Source: GCA-016700035 sp964646575
GTDB lineage: Bacteria > Patescibacteriota > Saccharimonadia > CAILAD01 > GCA-016700035
Direction of reading: 5' to 3'
NCBI GenBank assembly: GCA_964646575.1
Contig: CAZYFT010000020.1
Span: 1-10,611, forward strand
Length of the DNA stretch: 10,611 nt
Position 1 is the stretch's first letter. Each line of letters begins with the position of its first letter. The notes under the pieces are model-generated. The model worked only from the letters and a program-made list of their open reading frames with translations. It did no database searches and was not told the origin of the DNA. This document shows positions 1-4,848 of the stretch, one piece after another. Both the position numbers and the translations under genes were made by a program.

Positions 1-1526
1 CGCACTCCAAGGGTAAAGCCCGGCAGATCGAAGCCGTGGGTGTGCATTTTGAGCTCACGGGCGATGAGAAGATTGATACCAAGCTTGAGCAAGACGAAGT
101 TGGTAAATTTACGGTCGAATGGAAGCCTGCTCGCGAAGTTGAAACACTCCTGCAGGATGAGTTACACAAATATGTGTTCGATACGTTCCTGCGTCAAAAC
201 GTCCATGCCGGCACGGGTGTGATGGTGAACTCGGGTCAGTTTGATGGTCTTGCGAGTAACGATGCAAAGAGTCAGATTGTAGCTTGGCTTCAGAAGAGTG
301 GCTTCGGTGAGGCTACTACTAATTACCGGCTGCGTGATTGGTTAATCTCGCGTCAGCGCTACTGGGGTGCCCCAATCCCGATGATTTACTGCGAAGAATG
401 TGGCGTGGTGCCGGTTCCTGAAAAAGACTTGCCGGTGGTGTTGCCACTTGGTCAGGAGTTTGATAAAACTGGTCGCTCACCACTGCATACGCATCCAGAT
501 TATGTGAAAGTTGACTGCCCAAAGTGTGGTAATGCTGATGCTCGTCGCGAAACTGACACTATGGACACGTTCGTTGATTCTAGCTGGTACTTTTTGCGGT
601 ATCCAAACCCAAGCTACGAACAAGCCGCGTTTGACCCCGAAGCCGTAGAAAAGTGGCTGCCCGTAGATCGTTACATGGGTGGAGTCGAGCACGCAATTTT
701 ACACTTACTCTACTCGCGCTTTATTACAAAATTTTTACATGACCAAAAACTGGTGAGCTTTGAAGAGCCGTTTACTAAGCTCATTAACCAAGGCATGATT
801 CTTGGTCCAGACGGCAATAAGATGAGCAAATCTAAGGGCAATGTCATCGATCCGGTGCAGTATGTAGAAAAATATGGTGCTGATGCCGTGCGAATGTATC
901 TCATGTTTATGGGTCCGTGGGAAGATGGTGGTCCGTGGGATCCGCAGCGCTTTGAGGGTACGTATCGTTTCTTGCAAAAAGTGTACGCTATAATTTCTTC
1001 CGAGTTCTCGGCGCAAGAAATTGACGCGACTGCCGAAACTGCCCTGGATTCTGCGCTCCATAAGCTTGTAAAAAAAGTCACCGAAGATCTCGAGAATACT
1101 CGCTTTAATACTGCCATTGCCGCAATGATGGAATATATTACTTTGCTTGGCAAAAGTCAGCGAGCAGGTGATGTTTCGCTTGAGTTGTGGCGTGGGCATG
1201 TACAAACCTTTGTGCGTCTCATTGCGCCATTTGCACCATTCTTAGCTGAGGAGCTGTGGCAGGAGCTGGGTGAGCAGGAGAGTGTGCATTTGGAAACTTG
1301 GCCTAGATTTGATGAAAGCAAGGCTCGTGATGAGCTCGTAACGATTGCCGTGCAGGTAAATGGTAAATTACGCGGTGAGTTTGTGATGGAAGCAGGGAAG
1401 TTGCCGGGTGCGATCGAGGAGCAGGCCAGAGACCTCAACGCCGAGCACAATTGGACGCGGGGTGCTCAAGTAGTAAAAATTATCGTGGTGCCAGATCGTC
1501 TCGTAAATTTTGTCGTCGCGCGCTAG
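1..1526 (+). CDS. leuS: Leucyl-tRNA synthetase, 3' part (5' end outside window)
   Basis: Class I aminoacyl-tRNA synthetase that attaches leucine to tRNA-Leu in the cytoplasm. The frame is open from base 3, so the GTG at 36 is an internal valine codon and not the start. Visible in order are the end of the editing-domain region with GVMVNSGQFDGL (about 216-251), the return to the catalytic core (NYRLRDWLISRQRYWGAPIP), a zinc-ribbon-like pair CEEC (390-401) and CPKC (516-527), ETDTMDTFVDSSWYF, the KMSKS loop (819-833), the helical anticodon-binding domain and the small C-terminal domain ending at TAG 1524-1526. The HIGH motif and most of the editing domain lie upstream of the window. The roughly 70 residues before GVMVNSG do not resemble the usual editing-domain sequence and may be an insertion. 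No terminator is visible before the next promoter. Confidence 0.97.
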   Translation, partial: HSKGKARQIEAVGVHFELTGDEKIDTKLEQDEVGKFTVEWKPAREVETLLQDELHKYVFDTFLRQNVHAGTGVMVNSGQFDGLASNDAKSQIVAWLQKSGFGEATTNYRLRDWLISRQRYWGAPIPMIYCEECGVVPVPEKDLPVVLPLGQEFDKTGRSPLHTHPDYVKVDCPKCGNADARRETDTMDTFVDSSWYFLRYPNPSYEQAAFDPEAVEKWLPVDRYMGGVEHAILHLLYSRFITKFLHDQKLVSFEEPFTKLINQGMILGPDGNKMSKSKGNVIDPVQYVEKYGADAVRMYLMFMGPWEDGGPWDPQRFEGTYRFLQKVYAIISSEFSAQEIDATAETALDSALHKLVKKVTEDLENTRFNTAIAAMMEYITLLGKSQRAGDVSLELWRGHVQTFVRLIAPFAPFLAEELWQELGEQESVHLETWPRFDESKARDELVTIAVQVNGKLRGEFVMEAGKLPGAIEEQARDLNAEHNWTRGAQVVKIIVVPDRLVNFVVAR

Positions 1527-1546
1527 CGAAGTTGTGTTAATTATCC

Positions 1547-1575
1547 TTGACAAAAAAGTTAAAATTTGCTATAAA
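1547..1575 (+). promoter_or_regulatory. Sigma70-type promoter of the 1632 gene
   Basis: TTGACA at 1547-1552 and TATAAA at 1570-1575 are separated by 17 bases. The expected start is near 1582, giving a leader of about 50 nt. The 13 bases TTGACAAAAAAGT are identical at the 3602 promoter. Upstream, GTGTTAA (1534-1540) matches 5 of 7 positions of the putative regulator half-site seen at the 2258 and 3072 promoters, at the same offset. Confidence 0.8.
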
Positions 1576-1631
1576 TAGCGGGTTATTGCACCTCGCAGTA
1601 TCCGTACCCAACGAGACCCCTAGGAGGTCCC

Positions 1632-2171
1632 ATGTCCATCACGGACGAACCCCGAACCAAGAGCCAGGATGCGCTCGAACCGCCGCCTCAGCCGATCGAA
1701 GGTGAAGGAGACGGCAAGCTCAGTCGGACGACGTGGATCAGCGTGATCGTCGTCGTCCTTCTCGTGGCCTTCTCGATCTTCATGCTCACGCGTGGCGACG
1801 CGGAGGTCAACTCCGCCAAGGACATCGCCGTGGCCTACGACCACGCGATCATCCTGCAGGCGCGCGAAGGCGACACGCTCGAGAGCGCCGCACTGGCGGT
1901 GTTCCCGAACACGCTCATCGAAGAGCGCGTCCGCGAGGACAAGCTCGACGATGAGGCCAAGGCTCTGGAGCTGGCTCGCTACCAGGCCGAGTGGCAGCGC
2001 CTCGCGCGCCTGCTGACCGGCACCACCGGCACCACGCTCACGGCTGGCGAGTTCTTCGCCGTCCCGGCCAAGGCCGACGAGCCCGGCGCGATCGAGGTGG
2101 GGCAGGTCCCCGCGGAGATCAAGGAGCTCACCGAGGCTTCCGAGCGCCTCGATGACGCCACCGGCGGCTGA
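1632..2171 (+). CDS. Hypothetical small membrane-anchored protein, possibly LysM-like, very GC-rich
   Basis: A 179-aa protein I do not recognise as a named family. Residues 1-34 are polar and proline-rich, residues about 35-53 form one hydrophobic membrane segment (WISVIVVVLLVAFSIFMLT), and the rest is a soluble region that is probably outside the membrane. Within it, GDTLESAALAVF (residues 80-91) and LTAGEFFAVPA (136-146) recall the two ends of a LysM fold, with an acidic helix between them. That likeness is weak and is inference only. The start is set by AGGAGG at 1622-1627, four bases before ATG. The gene has its own promoter and terminator, so it is a single-gene unit. Nearly all third codon positions are G or C, unlike leuS and the TrmB gene on either side, which suggests a separate origin or strong codon selection. 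Confidence 0.8.
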   Translation: MSITDEPRTKSQDALEPPPQPIEGEGDGKLSRTTWISVIVVVLLVAFSIFMLTRGDAEVNSAKDIAVAYDHAIILQAREGDTLESAALAVFPNTLIEERVREDKLDDEAKALELARYQAEWQRLARLLTGTTGTTLTAGEFFAVPAKADEPGAIEVGQVPAEIKELTEASERLDDATGG

Positions 2172-2190
2172 CCTTCGGGCCGGCCACCAG

Positions 2191-2238
2191 CCCGCGTGCT
2201 TTCCTCCCCCCAGGAGAGAGCACGCGGGTCTTCTTTTT
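2191..2238 (+). terminator. Rho-independent terminator after the 1632 gene
   Basis: CCCGCGTGCT (2191-2200) pairs perfectly with AGCACGCGGG (2219-2228), giving a 10-bp GC-rich stem. It is followed by a T-rich tract, TCTTCTTTTT (2229-2238). It lies 19 bases after the stop codon. Confidence 0.93.
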
Positions 2239-2254
2239 GCTCAAGACTTTCTAA

Positions 2255-2286
2255 TTGTTGACAAAAGTTGACAACTAAAGTATAAT
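2255..2286 (+). promoter_or_regulatory. Consensus promoter and putative operator of the TrmB gene
   Basis: TTGACA (2258-2263), 17 bases, then TATAAT (2281-2286): both hexamers match consensus exactly. A second TTGACA lies at 2268-2273, so GTTGACA is repeated with a 10-base period. The segment TTGTTGA-N6-TTGACAA (2255-2274) covers the -35 box and is an imperfect inverted repeat (TTGTTGA against TTGTCAA on the other strand). The same arrangement recurs at 3059-3078. Its position suits binding by a dimeric winged-helix repressor, possibly the downstream gene product. Binding itself is inference. Confidence 0.8.
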
Positions 2287-2292
2287 AGTCTT

Positions 2293-3048
2293 ATGCAAAT
2301 CGCAAATCTCGCCAAAAAACTCGAAGCCGTTGGTCTGACTGAAAAACAGGCTAAAGTGTATGTTGCTGCCCTCTTTTTGGGTCCCGCAGCTGTGCAGCGC
2401 ATTGCCGAACAGGCAGAAGTAAACCGCGCCACGACGTATGTAATTTTGGCGGAACTTGCAGATATGGGACTGGTATCAGAGACCATGGAGGGTAAGAAAA
2501 CTGTTTTTGTCGCCGAATCTCCAGAGTCTATTGATCGATACCTGGATGCGATGGGGAAAGAAATTGCTGGACGCAAGGAAAGCTTGAAAGTTGCCATGAA
2601 GGACTTGCAGCAGATAAATCGCACTGAAGCAGAGGATGCCCCCGTGGTCCGTTTCTTTAAGGGTAAAGATGCCGTGCATACCATGGATGCATATATGAAG
2701 CGCAAGGCAAATCGCCGCGAGGTAGTATATGCCGTAGAGGATATTGATGAGCTTCTTAAGATTTTCCCGAATATTCTTGAGGAAGGCCCTAAACGTCGTC
2801 AGAAAAAAGAAATCACCAGTCGACTTTTTTACTCTGGCTCGATTGACGTGAGCGATGATGCTGCGACAGGCCGACAGGTAAGACGGCTCTCCGAGAAGGC
2901 GCGAGGTGATATAAATATTTATAGTGACAAGATGACAATCATTTCGTATGGTGGCCAGGAGCCAGTTGGCGTTATTATTGAAAGTAAAGAGCTCGTTGGG
3001 GTGATGCGTCAGCTGTTTGAACTCGCTTGGGAACAGAAAAAGAAGTAA
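2293..3048 (+). CDS. TrmB-family transcriptional regulator
   Basis: A 251-aa DNA-binding regulator. Residues about 10-75 form the TrmB-type winged helix-turn-helix: LTEKQAKVYVAALFLGPAAV, then IAEQAEVNRATTYVILAELADMGLV, where NRATTYVIL is the recognition helix, then a wing ending near KKTVFVAE. A charged helix (about 78-110) could be a dimerisation coil. The C-terminal half (about 118-245) resembles the effector-sensing part of TrmB proteins in layout; I cannot name a ligand. TrmB proteins are best known as sugar-responsive regulators in archaea and also occur in bacteria. The ATG at 2293 is seven bases after the -10 box, so the mRNA is probably leaderless, and no Shine-Dalgarno sequence is present. 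No terminator is visible after TAA at 3046-3048. Confidence 0.88.
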   Translation: MQIANLAKKLEAVGLTEKQAKVYVAALFLGPAAVQRIAEQAEVNRATTYVILAELADMGLVSETMEGKKTVFVAESPESIDRYLDAMGKEIAGRKESLKVAMKDLQQINRTEAEDAPVVRFFKGKDAVHTMDAYMKRKANRREVVYAVEDIDELLKIFPNILEEGPKRRQKKEITSRLFYSGSIDVSDDAATGRQVRRLSEKARGDINIYSDKMTIISYGGQEPVGVIIESKELVGVMRQLFELAWEQKKK

Positions 3049-3058
3049 GCATTTTTAG

Positions 3059-3100
3059 TTGTTGATATATATTGACAAATAATTAATGCTTGTGTATAAT
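3059..3100 (+). promoter_or_regulatory. Consensus promoter with shared putative operator
   Basis: TTGACA (3072-3077), 17 bases, TATAAT (3095-3100): again an exact consensus pair. TTGTTGA (3059-3065) lies six bases before TTGACAA (3072-3078), reproducing the arrangement at 2255-2274. Transcription should start near 3107 and run into the structured, apparently non-coding unit. The promoter lies directly after the TrmB gene. Confidence 0.82.
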
Positions 3101-3222
3101 TTGGTCGTTGCTAGCAAAGCAAGAGGCGAGTCAGACTTACCTCTGGCTAAGCTGAGGCCGGGAGGAAGTACTCCTGGTCTGTCCAGAACATTGGACACAA
3201 CAGGACCCGAAAGGGGACAACC

Positions 3223-3249
3223 ATGAGGAATCAGCCAGGCGGCATCTGA
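3223..3249 (+). CDS. Possible 8-codon mini-ORF within the 3107 transcript
   Basis: ATG at 3223 reads MRNQPGGI and stops at TGA 3247-3249. A good Shine-Dalgarno match, AAGGGGA (3211-3217), ends five bases before the ATG and lies on the 3' side of a GAAA-capped hairpin. The context around the start, GACAACCATGAG, resembles the GGCAACCAATGAG start at 4394. A peptide this short is more likely to act through its translation than as a protein. It could also be chance. Confidence 0.25.
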   Translation: MRNQPGGI

Positions 3250-3435
3250 CCGTCACTGATCCGTCACCAAGCATCCAGGCCTAGCTCGTAGGCCAAACCT
3301 GATCTAGCGTTGCGCCGGATCAAAGCATGACCCAAACTGCCAGGTGGCGAAAAACTGGGCGTGCTTGCTCGACATTCCTGAACAAAGCAGCTAAGAACGC
3401 AGAGAACAGGAACAAGAGCATCAAAAGCGAGCATC

Positions 3436-3476
3436 GGGATGGCCCCGTACACACGGGGTCATCCCAAAACATTTTT
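3436..3476 (+). terminator. Rho-independent terminator of the 3107 unit
   Basis: Two 13-base arms, 3436-3448 and 3453-3465, pair fully with one G-U pair around an ACAC loop. After AAAACA comes TTTTT (3472-3476). The strong stem makes termination likely, although the T tract starts six bases from the stem. Confidence 0.8.
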
Positions 3477-3495
3477 ATTCTAGACATCTTTATTG

Positions 3496-3518
3496 AGGCC
3501 CACAGAGGGTCTTTTTTT
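3496..3518 (+). terminator. Second, backup terminator
   Basis: AGGCCC (3496-3501) pairs with GGGTCT (3507-3512), with one G-U pair and a five-base loop. The second arm runs into seven T (3512-3518). Together with the preceding hairpin it forms a tandem terminator that isolates the unit from the next promoter. Confidence 0.75.
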
Positions 3519-3601
3519 GTAAGAAGTAACAAAAAAATAACAAAGTTAACAGATATAATATGAAGTAAAGATAGTAAAATACGGTATATTGATAAAATAT
3601 A
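3519..3601. other. AT-rich intergenic spacer
   Basis: A strongly AT-rich spacer between the tandem terminators and the next promoter. TTGATAA (3589-3595) stands six bases before TTGACAA (3602-3608) and matches 5 of 7 positions of the shared upstream half-site. I see no gene in it. Confidence 0.6.
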
Positions 3602-3630
3602 TTGACAAAAAAGTGAGTCTTTGTTAAAAT
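3602..3630 (+). promoter_or_regulatory. Promoter of the microprotein to tmRNA unit
   Basis: TTGACA (3602-3607), 17 bases, TAAAAT (3625-3630, five of six consensus bases). The expected start is near 3637. No clear terminator or equally strong promoter is seen before 5280, so this promoter could serve the genes from 3729 through the tmRNA. Confidence 0.78.
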
Positions 3631-3679
3631 CGGTCTCAGTACGTAGTTCGTAGCTGGTACATCGTGAACCTTGAATGAC

Positions 3680-3745
3680 TTCTCTGTGTATTCATAGCAT
3701 TGGGTCTGAGAATATTGGGCTTAGTGCTATGAGTGCACAGAAGAA
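3680..3745 (+). promoter_or_regulatory. 20-bp RNA hairpin enclosing the 3729 start codon
   Basis: Arm 3680-3699 pairs with arm 3725-3745 over 20 base pairs, including two G-U pairs and one bulged A (3741). The 25-base loop (3700-3724) contains the near-repeat TTGGGTCTGAG and TTGGGCTTAG. The ATG at 3729-3731 lies wholly inside the 3' arm, so the fold would hide that start. If translation instead began at ATG 3675, the hairpin would lie within the coding region. Confidence 0.65.
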
Positions 3746-3902
3746 ACCCCACCCCACCGCCCACCAACACCTCAGCCGGTACTGCGTACATTGCGGCAAG
3801 TGCTGCGGTGGACCGGAGTGTCGAGATTGTCGACAGGAAAGCACAGGGTCTCCGTACCGTGATCCGTACACCGGAGAGCTAGACGAGGATCTGGCCGCTT
3901 GA
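3729..3902 (+). CDS. Cys-rich microprotein, probable metal-binding
   Basis: A 57-aa product with a compact cysteine cluster CVHCGKCCGGPECRDC (C-x2-C-x2-CC-x4-C-x2-C) at residues about 19-34, preceded by a His-rich stretch and followed by an acidic tail, PYTGELDEDLAA. Six cysteines plus nearby histidines suggest zinc or another metal, as in small zinc-ribbon proteins; this is inferred from the pattern alone. Third codon positions are biased to G and C as in a real gene. The start is uncertain: ATG 3729 has no Shine-Dalgarno sequence and is buried in a hairpin, while the in-frame ATG 3675 would add 18 residues and also lacks one. It is the first protein gene after the 3602 promoter. I do not recognise the family. 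Confidence 0.55.
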   Translation: MSAQKKPHPTAHQHLSRYCVHCGKCCGGPECRDCRQESTGSPYRDPYTGELDEDLAA

Positions 3903-4167
3903 CGGTTTGAGCCAGCTCGCGCGATTCCCACACTCTTCACCCTTCCTTCCCGTGGAAGTCGCTGCGCGCCGGGAGTGCCGCTTGTGGTTTCTAAAGGCTT
4001 CGGTCTTGACCATTCGCGTCCGCACTGTGGAGTAATAGCACCCCGGCAGAATCTCGCAGCTCTACGCTGCATCCCCGGAACCTTCGGGTTCCGGGACTCA
4101 CCAAAGTTTATGATATTCGTGAGTTTTGGTGGGGAAGCTCCCCGCAGGCCAACGCAGCCTGGATCAC
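3903..4167 (+). ncRNA. Densely structured RNA region, riboswitch-like or ncRNA
   Basis: No convincing gene, but a run of hairpins: AAGGC-TTCG-GTCTT (3994-4007); GCAGC with GCTGC (4056-4070); a 9-bp stem closing a TTCG tetraloop, CCCGGAACC with GGTTCCGGG (4074-4095); CTCACCAAA with TTTGGTGGG (4097-4133); GGGG with CCCC (4131-4143, which cannot fully coexist with the previous stem); and CAGGC with GCCTG (4145-4161). Two of the loops are C(UUCG)G, typical of stable functional RNA. ACTCAC (4096-4101) can instead pair with GTGAGT (4119-4124), which would disrupt the 4097-4133 stem. The array ends six bases before a very strong ribosome site. I recognise no known riboswitch class. Confidence 0.45.
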
Positions 4168-4179
4168 GGAGGTGATAAA

Positions 4180-4239
4180 ATGCGCTGTCCCTCCGACACC
4201 CGTCCGGGTGAGCTCGTCGAGAGCACGATGCGGCCCTGA
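4180..4239 (+). CDS. 19-aa mini-ORF with an extended Shine-Dalgarno
   Basis: ATG 4180 to TGA 4237-4239 encodes MRCPSDTRPGELVESTMRP. Upstream is GGAGGTGAT (4168-4176), a nine-base perfect complement to the usual 16S rRNA 3' tail, with seven bases between GGAGG and ATG. This is the strongest ribosome site in the window. Codons are GC-rich at the third position. The role is unknown; a leader peptide or a tiny protein is possible. It lies directly after the hairpin array, so its translation could be what that structure controls. Confidence 0.45.
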   Translation: MRCPSDTRPGELVESTMRP

Positions 4240-4267
4240 ACTTCAGCCTTTCTGGGTTCCTACAATA

Positions 4268-4325
4268 GGGACTCAGGAGGGTCCCAACCATAGTGTTTGA
4301 AGCGTTTTTGAATATTGCGGTTGGG
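4268..4325 (+). promoter_or_regulatory. Alternative RNA folds around the 4275 ribosome site
   Basis: GGGAC (4268-4272) pairs with GTCCC (4281-4285), presenting AGGAGG (4275-4280) in the loop. Alternatively CCCAACC (4283-4289) pairs with GGTTGGG (4319-4325). The two helices share 4283-4285 and exclude each other. This could tune access to the ribosome site of the next mini-ORF. It is seen as pairing only; regulation is inferred. Confidence 0.4.
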
Positions 4326-4397
4326 ATTATCCCCGAACCTTCCACAGATAATCAGAATCGAGTAAGTCGATTCTCTGAGCCGAAAGGCAACCAATGA
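4293..4397 (+). CDS. 34-aa mini-ORF coupled to the 4394 gene
   Basis: A GTG at 4293 opens 34 codons, starting VFEAFLNIAVGIIPEPS and ending EPKGNQ at TGA 4395-4397. The stop overlaps the next start as ATGA, the classic arrangement for translational coupling. AGGAGG (4275-4280) lies 12 bases upstream, longer than usual; the codon at nine bases is ATA. The peptide begins with a short hydrophobic stretch (FLNIAVGII). A perfect 8-bp hairpin (AGAATCGA with TCGATTCT, 4354-4374) lies inside it. It may be a leader peptide that opens the 4394 start. No family recognised. Confidence 0.45.
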   Translation: MFEAFLNIAVGIIPEPSTDNQNRVSRFSEPKGNQ

Positions 4398-4741
4398 GCA
4401 AGATCATCAATCTCACCAAACACGCCATCCATGTGGTGGACGAAGCAGGGGAGCTCCGTTGCACCATCGAGCCATCTGGAACGGTGGCTGAGGTACAGAT
4501 CGATCGGTTCGTCGATGATGAGATCATGCACGAAGGCATCGCGTTCCGTCTGCACCGCACACGCGCTGGCAGCGTCACGGATGTGCCCGAGCCCGTCGTC
4601 GGCATTTTCTACGTGGTCTCGCGCTTCATCGCTCTGGCTCTCAAGAACGAGGGTCGTACCCATGACATCATCGTGACGGATCTGCTCGTGCGCGATGATG
4701 AAGGCGTGATCGTTGGCTGTCGCGGGTTCGCCCGCGTGTAG
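4394..4741 (+). CDS. Conserved-type hypothetical protein with an INLTKHAIHVV N-terminus
   Basis: A 115-aa soluble protein. The opening INLTKHAIHVVDEAGELRCT, the segment EPSGTVAEVQ and the late segments GIFYVVSRFIALAL and DLLVRDDEGVIVGCRGF resemble a family of small proteins beginning NLTPHxV that I recall from phages, actinobacteria and candidate phyla. Their function is not known to me, and the match is from memory. The start is supported by AAAGG (4383-4387) six bases upstream, placed in a GCC-GAAA-GGC mini-hairpin, and by the ATGA overlap with the preceding mini-ORF. The gene is GC-richer than the housekeeping genes. The tmRNA begins nine bases after its stop, so both are probably on one transcript. 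Confidence 0.8.
   Translation: MSKIINLTKHAIHVVDEAGELRCTIEPSGTVAEVQIDRFVDDEIMHEGIAFRLHRTRAGSVTDVPEPVVGIFYVVSRFIALALKNEGRTHDIIVTDLLVRDDEGVIVGCRGFARV
4721..4736 (+). other. GC hairpin just before the tmRNA 5' end
   Basis: CGCGGG (4721-4726) pairs with CCCGCG (4731-4736) around TTCG, at the very end of the 4394 coding region and 14 bases before the tmRNA. There is no T tract, so it is not a standard terminator. It could guide RNA processing or slow decay; this is inference. Confidence 0.4.
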
Positions 4742-4839
4742 CCAACCTCTGGGGCCGATCGGTTTCGACAGGGGGACTGAAGACTTACTTTTGCGACTCG
4801 AGTTGCTCAGACTCGTAAAACGGGGCACCCAAAATAATC

Positions 4840-4848
4840 GCCGCCTGA
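4840..4848 (+). other. tmRNA tag reading frame, apparently only Ala-Ala-stop
   Basis: After pseudoknot 1 ends at 4827, twelve bases (CCCAAAATAATC) lead to GCC GCC TGA TAG (4840-4851). In E. coli the resume codon also lies about 12 bases after pseudoknot 1, following AAUAGUC. The tag would be Ala-Ala after the alanine carried by the tmRNA. If resumption happened further upstream in the same frame, the tag could be up to about GAPKIIAA; it ends in AA either way. The tandem stops UGA UAG fit the family pattern. Confidence 0.6.

Larger units (their letters stand above)
3107..3476 (+). ncRNA. Putative structured non-coding RNA of unknown class
   Basis: This stretch between a consensus promoter and a strong terminator has no convincing gene. 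It forms several hairpins: GGCCGGGAG (3156-3164) with CTCCTGGTC (3171-3179), a 9-bp stem with two G-U pairs; TGTCCA (3180-3185) with TGGACA (3192-3197); CCC-GAAA-GGG near 3205-3214; and GGCCTA with TAGGCC near 3279-3295. CCGTCAC occurs twice near 3250-3267. An 8-codon ORF with a good ribosome site (3223-3249) sits inside, so a leader-peptide role is an alternative. I looked for the conserved cores of RNase P RNA and SRP RNA and did not find them. The class is unknown. Confidence 0.4.

Noticed and set aside
3107..3476. RNase P RNA or SRP RNA
   Set aside because: I looked for GAGGAAAGTCCG and ACAGAACCCGGC type cores and for the GGAA-capped SRP domain with its asymmetric loop; none is present. 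The GGCCGGGAG hairpin only resembles SRP superficially.
3327..3563. 78-codon forward ORF starting MTQTARWRK
   Set aside because: It reads straight through both terminators of the unit, lacks a good ribosome site and ends in AT-rich spacer, so it is unlikely to be translated in full.
3975..4175. Forward ORF with GTG starts at 3975 or 3984, ending within the 4168 ribosome site
   Set aside because: GGGAG eight bases before GTG 3984 makes it tempting, but the frame spans all the strong hairpins and the product has no recognisable pattern. Structured RNA explains the region better.
4261..4266. TACAAT as a -10 box for the 4293/4394 genes
   Set aside because: No -35-like hexamer lies 16-18 bases upstream and there is no extended -10.
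3692..4345. Long antisense open frame (217 codons, minus strand)
   Set aside because: It runs opposite to a promoter, mini-genes and hairpins; the translation is Arg, Ser and Pro rich with no domain pattern, and no ribosome site fits. It is probably a by-product of GC-rich sequence.
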